A DNA stretch of 64,000 nucleotides from Hyperoplus lanceolatus. Lineage: Eukaryota > Chordata > Actinopteri > Uranoscopiformes > Ammodytidae. The stretch spans positions 16,930,001 through 16,994,000 of the forward strand of contig CM049405.1 in the NCBI GenBank assembly GCA_026929865.2. The letters run 5' to 3'. Positions 26,868-40,151 of the stretch are shown here, piece by piece. A model generated the notes under the pieces. The model was given only the letters and a program-made list of their open reading frames with translations, had not been told where the DNA came from and ran no database searches. The translations under genes and the position numbers were made by a program. The stretch's first letter is position 1, and each line of letters opens with the position of its first letter.

Positions 26868-27780
26868 CACAACCACCCGTCACTCACATAAATAGGCTCC
26901 TACTGCACACAATCCATAAAAAGTAGCCGCCTATTAGTTTTAGTTCACTGCAAAACTTAATAGCCTACTTAAAAGATAATTAAAGGCATATTTCCCCAAT
27001 TTTCTCTAGTGGTTTTTGCATTATTGTCTACAGAGACTTCTTCTAGATAATCTGCAAAAATCACTGTTAACAGTTTTTAGAATTCTCTACAACTGGTAAA
27101 AGCAAGAAAAAAACAGTATTGTATGCCCTTAGGAGAAGCAGTTCATCAGGGCTGTTTGATCATTTGGGTTGAAGAATGACTCCAATTGCAAATCGAGCAT
27201 GTTCAATTGAGCTAATTCTTAATTTAATGTAGGACTGGATTTAAAAAATATATATAAAGGCTCGATATTGGGGACATGCCCTTTATCACAGTTTTTTTCT
27301 TACCGTCAAACCTAATTTCAAATTAACGGGCAAGGATGCGTTTCTACACTTGTTATAAATGTGTTAACACTGGGCGATAATTTTTAATCAGGCTTCTATG
27401 AAATCACATCAATGTATCATGCCCATACAATGGAACTTTCATTGATCATGGGCAGACTGCTTTACCGGCCTTGGGTTGCGCGATTTAAACACATAACTAC
27501 ACTGAAACTTGTCAGAATATCACCTCAAAGACCAGCCGCACGGTGGAATGTTTGGTATGCATCCTTTAATACACAAACAGCAACGCGGGGGAAACAGTAT
27601 CTTATATTGTGTGTTCAGATAACAAGGACGGTGTTGATATTCGTAAATGTAGGACTGTGTACTTTAAATATGATGCAAATATTATTTTTAATCTTGATCC
27701 GGGGAAAGATATGCAAAGTGTTACGTATTTTGGGAACCTTATTAAAAGATCTCACCCCCACACATAGGGGGCGAATGGTT
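17961..27780. other. intergenic spacer between tank and rbms1 (head to head)
   Basis: About 10 kb between the divergent 5' ends. I found no coding exon; the alternative first exon known in mammalian RBMS1 (starting MGKVWKQQ) was looked for and not seen. Microsatellites are (TG)n with interruptions at about 22221-22290 and (CA)n at 26836-26864. Several hundred-base stretches of balanced composition without low-complexity (around 23.5-23.7 and 24.2-24.5 kb) look like candidate conserved non-coding DNA, but that cannot be shown from one sequence. Confidence 0.5.
22221..22290. repeat. interrupted (TG)n microsatellite
   Basis: TG runs broken by TAG, arranged as a repeating GTGTGTGTGTGATAGT-like unit of about 20 bases. 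Confidence 0.85.
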
Positions 27781-28097
27781 TCTCCCACCGTGGCAGCGTC
27801 TGTCCTGCGCAGCACTGACTGAAAATCAATGAAGCCAGTCAAACGGGGCTGGGCAATCGAAGTTGGGACAATTTACCGAGGTCTCTGTTGCCGGAGAGTC
27901 GACGACCAAAAGGATATGTAAACAGCTGATATGTATAGAATCCAATTTTTGTGTTTTCTAGCGGAGTAATTAGGATATCCATGTCGAATATTTTCCTATA
28001 CTAATTCGAGGAGTTTGATGCATTTCGCTTGAAAATTGTAGCTTAACTCCAGAAGAAAAAGAAGAAGAAAAAACTACCCTCCCTGTTGGAATTGAGG
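27780..28097 (+). promoter_or_regulatory. rbms1: rbms1 5' UTR and proximal promoter region (approximate)
   Basis: GC-richer sequence with several CpGs directly upstream of the start-codon exon. No TATA box at a sensible place. The transcription start is not visible, and a separate upstream non-coding exon is possible. Confidence 0.4.
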
Positions 28098-29104
28098 ATG
28101 ATTTTTGCTAATTCTGGAAACCCACTAAGGACTCCATATCGCAAACTGGTAGGTAGATACGCTAATATTTATGAAAAAGCAGACTTTTCGACATTGTGTC
28201 CAAAGCTGAAAATAAAGCTCTATTTGACAGCAGCTCACAGCCTAAATAAAGTCACATACAGTCGACGCAGGAACAGACCAAAAACTTAGGCTACTTTGTT
28301 TTGCCAGTGTAATTTGAAATGTCAGTGCTGTGTTGCTGTGTGTGCGCTGCAAGATTCAGACAGTCCACTTTTGCATAATGCATAGGCTACCTGCTGCCCG
28401 GGCTGTGGTCCAGTTCCGATACTGATGGACAGACAGACAGACAGACAGAGGCCTATGACTTCACTTCAGATGTTAAATGTAATGGCCACATTGACCCTAT
28501 ACAGGTCCATGTCTTGACATAGGCTACATTATAAGTAGACTAGTATACCTTACAATAACATCTTACTTGTTACATATTTTGGCTTTTAAAATATTGTAGA
28601 GCCTAGGCCTACACATTATCTGGCATGAACATCACTTCACATAAATGGAACCAAAAATAGGTTTGCAATTTACAAGTTACATAGGCCTAGGCTATTCTTG
28701 TTCAGATGGACAAGTAGGCCTAAACATTTAGGTTGGCTTCTATTTTCACCAAACATTCACCGATAGACGTTATTTAATTAGGTTATTTAATTAGGCTTCT
28801 TTCTAGCCTACTGTATCCTACAGAAATAAACACTATGGATGATGACCTATTGCCCACTGATGCGTTCCCTGCTTTGTCCCAGTTACTTAGCCTATAGATC
28901 TATTTATTTTTTTAAACTCCCTTTAGCCAAACTATTTGAATAAGCGTATTTACTCTGACGTGCTCATGCTGTTATCCTGTGGCTATAGAGCTCCATTGGG
29001 CGAGGCCTTGTTACTGGAAGCCCTGTGCATTTCCAGCTCGGATATGACAGGCTCTGCTGGTCTGGAGCCGGCTGATAAGGCTCACGTCCCCTGCCCAGCA
29101 TCGA

Positions 29105-29178
<74 letters not shown>

Positions 29179-32100
29179 CCTGCATGCATCTGAGTAGTCC
29201 GACAGATGTATGAAAACAAAATTCCCGTTTTCAGTCCCATGGAGAGAAAAAAAGAGAGGGGGGAAGTTGCACTCACCGGAAGCCCAGGCATCTGAAAATA
29301 GAGCTCGGGGCTGTGGGGCAGGCACTCTCTGTGTGTTAGAGTAGGCTACATGTGTTATACATTATTAATGGAATGTGTATAATGCATGTCTCAATTATTT
29401 AGTAAAAGTCATTATATGGCATGATATCTTAGATATAGCGCACACTTGCATTTGATACTGTGATGATGACAGTGACAAAGGTTTAAATGTAACTAAATAT
29501 AAATGCAACATGGAGCTTTAGTTCCCCTTTTTTTGTTTAGCTCTTCGGCTTTTATCTCGTTCATTTCCTATTTTTCGTTGTGCTTGTTATTTCTCATCTC
29601 GTGAACCACAGACATGTCAAGTGATTACTGTTTGTGTTCTAGTTGCTGACATTTTAAAGGTATTGGTTGGACATGTACTTTTTTGATCTCAATAGCATCT
29701 GACTGAAATTCACGCCTGAAAAACCCCTGTGGAAATGTACAGATACACACTCTCTATGTTAAAGGAGCTGCCGTACCTAAAGACTGTACTAGTATAATGA
29801 CACACGGTGTCTGTCACTATAACTTTTGGGGCCAACTGAAGAAATCTTTTGCACTTGTGTGGCCAGTCTGAGTTTTTTTTAGTAGTCGGTGGAAGCAATT
29901 CCTGTTTCCTTGGTAATTTGGTCTGACTGTAACCTAATCTGTGATCCAATGTAGGACTCGTCACAAGAGCCACTGCATGACGTCTGTTTTCCAAGAATTG
30001 CAAAAGATTTCCTGACTACTCTTCTGTCATGTATTTATGAAGCAACAGTGGCAACATTATTACTGTTGTCCTTTTGGAGCAGATACTAAAAAGCAAGGTT
30101 CTGTTCTATTTCAACTTTATGACACAGACCAGGGGAAAAAAGCCTTAACTGGTGGATGGTGGAGGAAATTAGGACATTTGCCAAAAGAAAATCAGTTGGG
30201 GAAAAACAGCAGGCCAATTTGTGTTGAGGCGGTCGACCAGTCGGTCACAGGAGAAGATCCTCCGGGCTGAAGTCCAGACTTGGGTTGCTCAATCCTGTCA
30301 CCGCTTCATGCTTGGGATTCCATCAGCTTCCTCTCAGCCTGTGACTCCTCAGTGAGGGGGGGGGGGTCTAATCAGTGTCAGATAGTAAAGAAGACCAATC
30401 CCTGAAGGGGACAGCTCTTTCAGACCAGGACATCTGTATCTTGTAAACAAACATGCACAAAGTTGCCCAATCAAGGACTTTCTGTCTTTTCCCCCCCTTG
30501 CCGTCACATGGACAGGCCCTGTGCAGCTATTATAAGCAAGACCCAGAGAATAAACAAACTGGATTGCTTGGGAAAATTGCATATTTTTTAAAAATCATGT
30601 CTTTTTGATTGTTGGTTTTAGTTTTGACTTATAGGGAAAATAGACAAATGTTCATACTTGGAAGTCAAGTCAAACCATAATCTGAAGATATAAATACAAC
30701 TACACTCATTAATGAGTGTGACCTGCTCATAGTGACATCCCCAAGGCAGTACAATATCAGTTTGACACAGATGTTAGAGCTACAACACCCCGAGGACCCT
30801 CGTTGTGCTGACTGCTACAATGTGATGGAGATAGCTCTGCAGATATGGATCAGTGCTCGGTGAAACATTAACCCCCACACTGGACACAAAACCAACCACG
30901 TGATACTTAAGATGGACTGTTCATCATTTTTTTTACCTAATATGTGATTATAGAGGAACTGGCACATATCCGGCCTTATTTTTGGACTTATTTTTTTTCG
31001 TGCTTAAAGGGTCAGTCATCATATTGTGATAGAGTTGAATATATTGGTAAATGGTCTTTTGTCAACAAATCAAAAACATATTGAAGACAAACTGCACATA
31101 GATGTTTATGCAAAATCAGTGAGAGAGAGAGGTGCCTATTTATGTCTATCCCTTTTGTATATTCCCCATTTTCTTTTCCCAAAAAGTAACTCTGGGAAGG
31201 ATCACATCTATTTAAAGCTGCTTTAATCAGTGATGGTAATTTGGAGAAAAGAAAACCTCATGACTTTCAACCAAAGTGAGCAGTTAAATGCTCAATATCT
31301 GAAGTATATGCAGGCAGGTTTAGGCTTGTTCATTCACTGATACTTGAGAACATAAAGCCATGTCGATATTGTGATATGATAAATGATAGGGCTGCACAAT
31401 ATCAGCAAAACTGCTAATATCCCTTGCGATAAAAAAAAGAATACTTCCATATTGCTTATGTGTTTCTGCTTTCAGTTAACTGCCAACATAGACCCCAGGC
31501 AGTATGTAGCCTATGTAGACACTGAATACAACCTGAAATGCATTATTTCCATAATTCCACTCAAACAATATGGTTTTATAGTTTATTATTCACTGAACAC
31601 TTGTGCAAAACATATGCATCTCCCCCTTTACAAAATGTTCTGGTAGGCCACATCTGATTGGCTAAATACTGTACATTGACAAGGAGAGCGTGTATGCGTG
31701 GCACATAATAGGATATCGCGGTACGTATGCCTCGAATGTTGATATCGCGATAACGATACAGTTTCAACATAATGTGCAGCCCTAGTTAATTTAAGGGACA
31801 TTAGGATTTTATGGGGGCAGGGTGATAATCTGTATTATTAACTGACCTAGTTTTGATGTATTTCCCTCCTATTTCAGCCACCCTTTCTCCCATCATCACA
31901 CCCCATGGCTCCACCCAGCCCGAGCACCAACAGCAGCACCAGCAGTAGCACTGTAGGCTGGGACCAGCTCAGCAAAACCAACCTCTACATCCGAGGTCTG
32001 TCCCCCGCCACCACAGACCATGACCTGGTCAAGCTCTGTCAGCCGTGAGTACTACACACACACTACTTCCTCCCATTATTATCTGATATTGATTAGCTAT

Positions 32101-35100
32101 TGATTTTTCGGCCTACTTAGTTTTAGAGTCTACTAGTATAAATGGGCAGTGGCAGTCACTTTTTAAATACAAACAAATTCAGTGTGAGAAAAGTAAATGG
32201 TACGATGTAGATGCCATTTTAAAAAAACGTTGCACTTTTATTGTATTTAAGGACCAGAAAATGGATAGTATATTGCTTCTGTTGTCATTTGTTGTTATGG
32301 TAAATGTTCTTCTCGTCTAATAAACTTACTCTGAGATACAAATTAAGCCCTACAGGTATGTTTGAATATCTTCATTAAAACTTGAGATTTATTAATTTTT
32401 TCTCAATGAAAAGGACACACAAGGACAGAGGTAAATGATGAGCTACTTGACAGCATGTGGTAAACAGCAGAAGAGATTTTATATATCTGATATATGAAAT
32501 CTTTGCTGCTGTGTACTGGAGAGAGGAAAAAGAGTCCACAGCTCTCATTGTGCTTTGTATTTGCCAAGCGGAGAGAGCACCCTGGTGCCTCATAGATTTT
32601 AAGTGCCTAATCTTCACAGTGTGATACTGACTTTTGGACACAAAGCCGCCAATTCATTCCTCGGGTTTTTCATTGGCCCTTTGTGGGGACATACCATCAA
32701 GATTCAAGATTTTGATGTTAAGATCGCGATACTCGAAAAAGGGACATTTTCTTTACTTTGAGGATGTTGTTGAACTTTATAGTTTAGGAGTTTTAAGTTC
32801 CCTCCCTCCGATGAAGCTATTGCAATGTCTGTGCATTTTCTTTTCCGACTTCACGCTACAAATATGACATGCAGATTTATCACATCCTGTGTAAATCTGT
32901 CTTGACTTTATTTTCTGTGTATTCACAATGTCTCACAATGTTACAATGAATAATCCTAAAGCATTTTTACTACCTAAATATGCATGTAACAGTAGATAAA
33001 TGTACTACTATTTTGATGGTAGTGTAAGAGCACACATACTGCAGCCAAACACAATATGAGTTCAGATAAAGCAATAGGTCACAAGTTCATGCTCTTTCAC
33101 CCGGTTTAGCATTTAGCATAATCCCCAGGCTAAAATATCCTCCTGGTTGACACAACATGCGTCGTGGCTAGTATCGCTGTCACTGTAGATTGTGTAGGTC
33201 ATCCTGAACATGATACCTATGTGTCGAATGTGTCCACTGTGCCACACATGAATTGATCACATGAAAAACCTTGCACCCAACTAAAAGATAAGAGAATAGC
33301 AACAAAACAATTGTCACGTTAAGAAGTAAAATTAGCTGTTTTGAATGTATGCTATAAAAAAAGAGGGGACTTCTACCTATTCACCACAATGCTGTCAGTT
33401 TTGTAACACTTTCCACAGCCAAGCATTTATTTAAGAAATTACACTGAAACAACGTGGTTCTCTTAGATGATACCATTGGTACTTTCCTGTGGTCTGCTGC
33501 ATGCCTCCCCTGACTGTTCTGTTGAAACCATGGCAACGGCATGAGCCAGCCCATACTTTTGAATGTCACAATCTACGTGTTTTGTGACGTAATGGTTTTG
33601 CGTGCACACACACACACACACACACACACGCATCTGTGAGTTCAACCAAGTTTGTAAGCCGTGACAAGGTGTTTTTTTGAGTTTTTTTAAAAGCCTACAG
33701 TTCACCAGTTTTCCTAAATATCCTATTAAAACAGTAATTATTTGCCAGAAATGTGATGACTCTTTAACAATCCCAAGTGTCCATGTGAGCCAACCTCTCC
33801 TTAAAGGGTGGCTGTGTGTAAAGGTTGATGCAGTGGTTTAGTAGAGTGAAAAAAGGGACTGTTTAGCTTTGCGCTCACATGGTGGGGATTTTCAGTACCC
33901 CATGGAAACCACTTCCTGTTTCTCATATTTGCACGGTGATGTCATAGATTGTTGCTCAACCCCCTCCTTCCCTGTGTGTTTTCTAACTGGCTCCGTCTGG
34001 TACATAATCCAGCTAACAATGCCTCGCCTTTCTGCTCCTCCCCTAGGTATGGCAAAATTGTATCAACAAAGGCCATCATGGACAAGACGACAAACAAGTG
34101 TAAAGGTGTGTGAAGTTTGTTTTTTCTCTCTCTATCTTTAACAACACCGCCCTCTTTTATGTCTCTTAGTCTCTCTAATTGAGCATGTGTCTAGGAAATC
34201 TCCCTTTTCAACACCTCAACGCAAGAGAGAACTTCATGAAGCTTCTGCACTTCCCTTGAAGTTGGGAGACATCCAGTCAGTGTGTGCATTCTATCCAAAC
34301 ATCATGTCATTCAGCAGCTATGCAGTTGTCTCAGATGAGCCAGGGCCTAGTCAGGAAACAGACAGGCAGGCTGCTTAAAGCTACCTCCCAGCTCATGTTA
34401 TTTTTAAGCCTCAGCCCTTGTCTGTCGGTGTGTCAGGGCTATGGGTGGTTCCTAGGAAGAAAAGTGACCGACTCTTCCCCTTTCTCCCTGAAATGACAGA
34501 GTTGGTCTTGGTCCTGTTCTATTGGACTGCCCGTCTGCCCAAAAGAGGGACTTAATGATTCCACCTAGCGCTGATGGGATTAAGAGAATGCCTTGTCACT
34601 GTCCTCTAGAACATACAGATGCCAGTTAATTGAACGCTCTCAGTGAAAGAGGACACTGTTAAAGTCCTTGTAAAGCTCTGAGTTTCGTTTAGAAGTGAGC
34701 CCCGCCCTAGCAATAACCGTGTGCCAACTTCAGTTTCACTAAGTTATTTTCAAAGCCATTGTTTGTTTTGTTTTATTTTACTAATTTCAGAATGATCAAG
34801 AACTTAGTAGTAATAACTCAGACGAGCGTTCACATTAAACTTTCAGTGGCAATGGGACCCATTTCTCATCTGAAAGAGCTGTGACATTTTCTCCATAATT
34901 TAGCCTGAATAGGTTGAATATAGCAGCCGCAGTGGAGGTTAGGGACTATAGGTCCACCCTGTTTGTACCCCCCCAAGACAAAGAGCTGACCTGAGCCATG
35001 AATGTCACACTGGTATCTGCATCCTCATCAGTATTCGACACCTGCCTTCTACACACACAACCAAAAGTGCATTGCACACACTGTTAGATAGACCTATACA

Positions 35101-38100
35101 ATTCATAAGTATACACTCACATACTGTAAAATCAAATAGGACACACAACTGTGCTTTTTTATAGTCACATGTTACAACCACTAATGAGCGCACAGCCCAT
35201 CACTTGCCATAAATAGAGGGGTATCTTGTGTGCTATAGAATATTGTCCTAATCATGCTGATGGCTCCACAGGATATGGCTTTGTGGACTTTGACAGCCCC
35301 GCTGCGGCTCAGAAAGCTGTGGCCGCCCTGAAGACCACCGGTGTCCAAGCTCAGATGGCAAAGGTGAGGATTCATTACAGTGTAATGCTGATATCCCATC
35401 CCCAGTAACACCGTTTCTCCTGCATCTTAAACTTAATCCCTGTGGTATTAAATAGCAGGACTAGAGTCCATGACTGCAGGGTGGTTACTCCTCAGCTCCT
35501 TGGTCTGTCTCAGTTACTCTGAGACTACTGAGCTAAATCATGAAGGAAGCATGTGCTGAAAACAGTGTGCAGGCGTGTTTATTCAATTTTAGGCCTTTTC
35601 ACAATCCCACCCCAGATTTACTGAGGCACTTGCATCCATTTTCAGGAGCAAATGTCTCTGACAATTTTGCGATAATTATTAATAAAGACAATATCAGGTT
35701 GTTGTGTGGGCGGGCTGTTGTGGTTTATATTCATTATACTTGAATTTGAACTTGGGTTTAAATGGATCGTGAAGTCAAAACGTAAGTTACTTCTTTTAAT
35801 TTTTTTGACAAGACATTCACAGTGAACACTTGAATACATTTCAATTGTAGTATTCTAGTGAGACATTTGGCAGCATCCCCATCCTCAACCCGCTACAATA
35901 TGAGTTGGAGCTCCTGTTGCATTAGTTGCATGGTTATTATAATAGTAAAACATGTACATTTGTGCTACAACACTTTCAACATAAATGTATCCTAGGTGTT
36001 GATATTCAGTTTATAAGGTGTAAGTGTTTGTGAAAGTGAGACTACAGGGTGTAAAGATTGGTGTTCCAGACGTGCCAGAGAAATGATTGACCATGTGGAC
36101 ATGCTAGGAGCTGAGACCAGTCCTTCTGTCCCACAACCTTTACACATAGTTTGCTTGCATTACACTATTGCTTTAATGGGGCCCAGTGTAGACAGACAGA
36201 CAGACAGACAGCTTTATCTCTTCATAATATAATATATAAGATTTTAACATGGAAGGGACTTAAGTAGGACTGTATTGCATCATACTCTCTGAATTTAGAA
36301 AAGGAAGTAAATAATTGTGTGTTGTTATGGTAACAGGGACCAGCCATGGAGGAATTAGTTCCCATACAGCCCTGAGGAAGAACCCCTTGGCCTCATTTCC
36401 CTGTCTGGGGATCTGTGGAGCTTCTTGACATGCCTCCGTGCACTCATTTTGCTTTTTTAATTAAAACAGAGCAGCTTCAAGGGCCATGCCAAAGTTGAAT
36501 CTTTGTATTGTGGAAAGGTAAATGCCATTATAAAGTGTGAGCCTTTCACTCCAGCTTTCTTGGTCTCACTATTGCCGAGGCTTGTTTGGGCTTAATGGAC
36601 TCTCTGACAAAGGTCCCTTTTCCTGTTTTTTTTCTTTCTTTTTTAAAAATCTGCCCAGGCACCCTTCAATGCACTTTCACTCATTATTATTTCAAAGGCA
36701 GGTGATGGGAAGTGGTCAGATAAGAGTTCCCCTTCTTTTTTACCTTATGTTATTTCAATGAATGCCTTGTGATACTTGATTTTCTTCTCTTTCTACACAC
36801 AGAGGGATTAAATTAATGCATATTTGTCGAAGTAGCTGTTAATATCCATAAAGTTGGATAACAGGAATTCTTAGATAGGTTGCTCAAGTCAATGTCTGAT
36901 CCTTGGATCAGCAGCAGGCTAAATCTGGGTGGAGGAAGTGAACAGGAAGCACATGCCTTTCCCTCATTACCACATTACCACCATTGTAATGTCCTTGAGG
37001 AAGACACTTAACATCCCAACTGCTCATATTGAGCTGCTTAGTAGTCAGCAGATAAGACTCAGGCTTATTGGGCACATACCATGTTGGAATGTGAAAATTG
37101 TTCCTAAAAAACCACAAAACTCTTAAGTGAAGGCTGAACGTATACATCTTAAGATTTGCATTCTACATTCACACATCCTATATCACAATTAGAATGGCCA
37201 CAGAACAACATGTCTGCTGCAGATCACAACATTTGTACAGAATGTCTTACTCCCTGTCTCTGTAGCAAGGCAAAGAGAAACTCCCCTTCATCAGCCACAC
37301 CTCCCTTCATCAGCGTGCGTCAGTCCCTATGACTGACTGATGGGTAGTGACCATAGACTGTATATAAGGAGTGGTGACCCATTCAAAGCACAAACAGTTG
37401 TCTTATCTCGCCACCATATTTCTGTCCCTGCGTTTTGCTCACGTTTTTCAAGTGATGAAACAGTCAGTATAAAGTCACTGTACAAATAGAAACCACGTGG
37501 CAATAGAGAACAGCCTAAATTAATCCTGCATAAAGAAATTATTAATAAATGAGGATGGGATGGGGGAAAGAAAAATTACTTTAAAGGCCTTTTTCTATGC
37601 ATGTGTGTGCACACGCCCATGTGTGAAAAGCAGGTCAGAGTAGAACCGATGAACCGATGAGTAGAACTCTTTCTTTTAAGAGTAGGATACTCTTTCTTTA
37701 TAAGAGCTACTCGGAGCTGAGGTGCCAAAGCACATTGCTCTATCCGCATCTCCCGTCTTGAGGGCCAACTCCTGTGGCTCATTCGTCGTTCTTCCTAAGT
37801 CTAAAATGTTGATTTTATTCAGTCAGCCTATTACTTTTAGCAATGGAGCCTCGGCCCTACTGTAGCTGACTCTAAACAACACAACGCTGATGAATATTAA
37901 TGGTGAGAGGCTGCTCCCTGGGGACTCGTAGCCGTGTTTTATGTTTTTCTGCTGATGCTTTTCAAATGCAGCGAGAAAACAGCTGCCGTGGGCTCCATGC
38001 AAATCTCTATTTATCACTGTTCATAATGACCCTTCACTGCCCAAAACCCCCCAACAGAGACAGACAGGAAGAAGAAGCACACAATAACTCTATTACTGTG

Positions 38101-38183
38101 GTCCATATAGAGGTCTATTAAGTGTTTACCCATTTCCAGGAATTAATTATGTGTAATTGGCAAAAAGCAAGCTGTACTTCCCT

Positions 38184-38234
<51 letters not shown>

Positions 38235-40057
38235 CTGACATGTTACTAAAGCCGGTGTGAATGTGACATTACAAAGGAATGTTTCTGTGTTTACCAGGTG
38301 TGTCATGCATTTCCTATAGTATTATTAAATTACGTCTGGCTTCCTCTTTCTCTTTTTTCTTTTCACAATACAGCAACAAGAACAAGACCCAACGAACCTG
38401 TACATCTCCAACTTGCCTCTGTCTATGGACGAACAGGAACTGGAGAACATGTTAAAACACTTTGGCCAGGTCATATCCACACGCATCTTGAGGGACTCCA
38501 GTGGAGGCAGCAGAGGAGTGGGCTTTGCCAGGTCAGATCCTGCTGTCATTTACTGTCCATGACTTATGGTCCTGAAACAATATTAAGAGACATTGTGTAA
38601 CCAGCACTACACCAATCGAACAATTAATCTAATGGCAAATACCACACACGGGTATGAATCAACAAAATAAATGGTATCCAACTGAGATGATGCCACGTGG
38701 TCACAAAATGACTGCAGTAAGCAGGAATAGACCACTGCTCGACCAGCAATATAGAAGTGATGCCAGGGGTGGGGGATATTCCTTTTGCAACATTAGGAAA
38801 CAAAGTCTATAGGAAATGTGGTATTTTATATATAATTAAAATATTATATTATAAATAAAAAACCTTTAAAACACATTTTTGCTGATTTATCATGATAGAA
38901 ATTCTCACGCGGCTCAATGTAGAATCTTTTTCATTTCTAAAAGGAAGGCCTTCAAACACATAGCTATGTTGTCAATTACAACGCAGAATGAACAGTTCTT
39001 GTATGGACAAATGGAAACTCCTTTAAAGAATAGTTTCACAGTGAATGGCTGGTTTAATTATAGAGGTAATGCTGGCTTCCGCTCGCCATACTGGCTTAAC
39101 CTGCCGTCTGACTGAAATACCTGACAGGAAAGGCCCGGGTCATGAATGACAAACATAATAACAATAACCATAATGCATCATTGGAATATTTGTGGGTGTG
39201 CAGTGCACTAATATATATGTGAGGCCCAAATCGTAAAGACTATACAAATGAATTCCACAACATATGTTCTCTTTAGGCCTGCAATCTTTTATATTGAACC
39301 ACCCTTTTCCACCCACGCAGAAAGGAGGACATTTTTGGAAAGTACCTGCACACCCGTCTTACGTCAGTGATCGCTGATATAGTTGTGCTTTGTGTGTCTT
39401 TTATAACTTCAGGATGGAGTCAACTGAAAAATGTGATGCAGTCATTTCTCACTTCAATGGAAAGTTTATTAAGACATCTGCTGGTGTGCCAGGTAAGTCA
39501 TATTGTATAATTATCTTACCATTACCGGCAAACACTGAAGAAATGTAATGTCAAATGATAAATAGATAAATAGACAATGTAAAGGACAATCACAGGATAT
39601 GTCTTTTAATGACTATAATGTGTACATAGTTGGTGGGCGGTGGTGAACTGGCAGGATAAAGCAATCAGCAGACCAATTCGTGCTCCCAACAGGAGTCAGC
39701 GAGTCTGTTGCTACGGCGCTTATACTGTATACATTCTGCCCCAAGTGGCCGAGCCCAGACAAAGAAAACGAGAGAAAGCTGCTCTGTGTGGCCTCCACTC
39801 CCTCTCTAAGCTTTTTAAATTGGATTATTAGACTGAAATAGTCTCTCTGCTGGCCTTGCCACCTTTTGGAAGGGGAGGGGATTACAGCTCCTGCACAGCT
39901 GCCAAATAAGATATCTGTGTTCCCAGGCTGGCTAGTAAATGTGCACTCCCAGGCTTCAGGGAATGAATGAATTGCAAGCAATGACAGACAGAGCTGTGTG
40001 TGTTTCTGTGTGTTAATGTTTGTTCTAGACAAACCTTTTATTTTATTCCCTTGACAC

Positions 40058-40151
<94 letters not shown>

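Larger units (their letters stand above)
28149..31877 (+). other. rbms1: rbms1 intron 1
   Basis: Holds a CAGA tetranucleotide run near 28.43 kb, a long (TC)n at 29.1 kb, a TIR-bearing miniature transposon at 31388-31783, and a cluster of TAGGCCTA-like words at 28.58-28.83 kb. No further exon seen. Confidence 0.6.

Noticed and set aside
28086..28097. Upstream TTG as the start of rbms1
   Set aside because: The in-frame ATG at 28098 gives the MIF... start that matches the known family; TTG starts are not expected in vertebrate nuclear genes.
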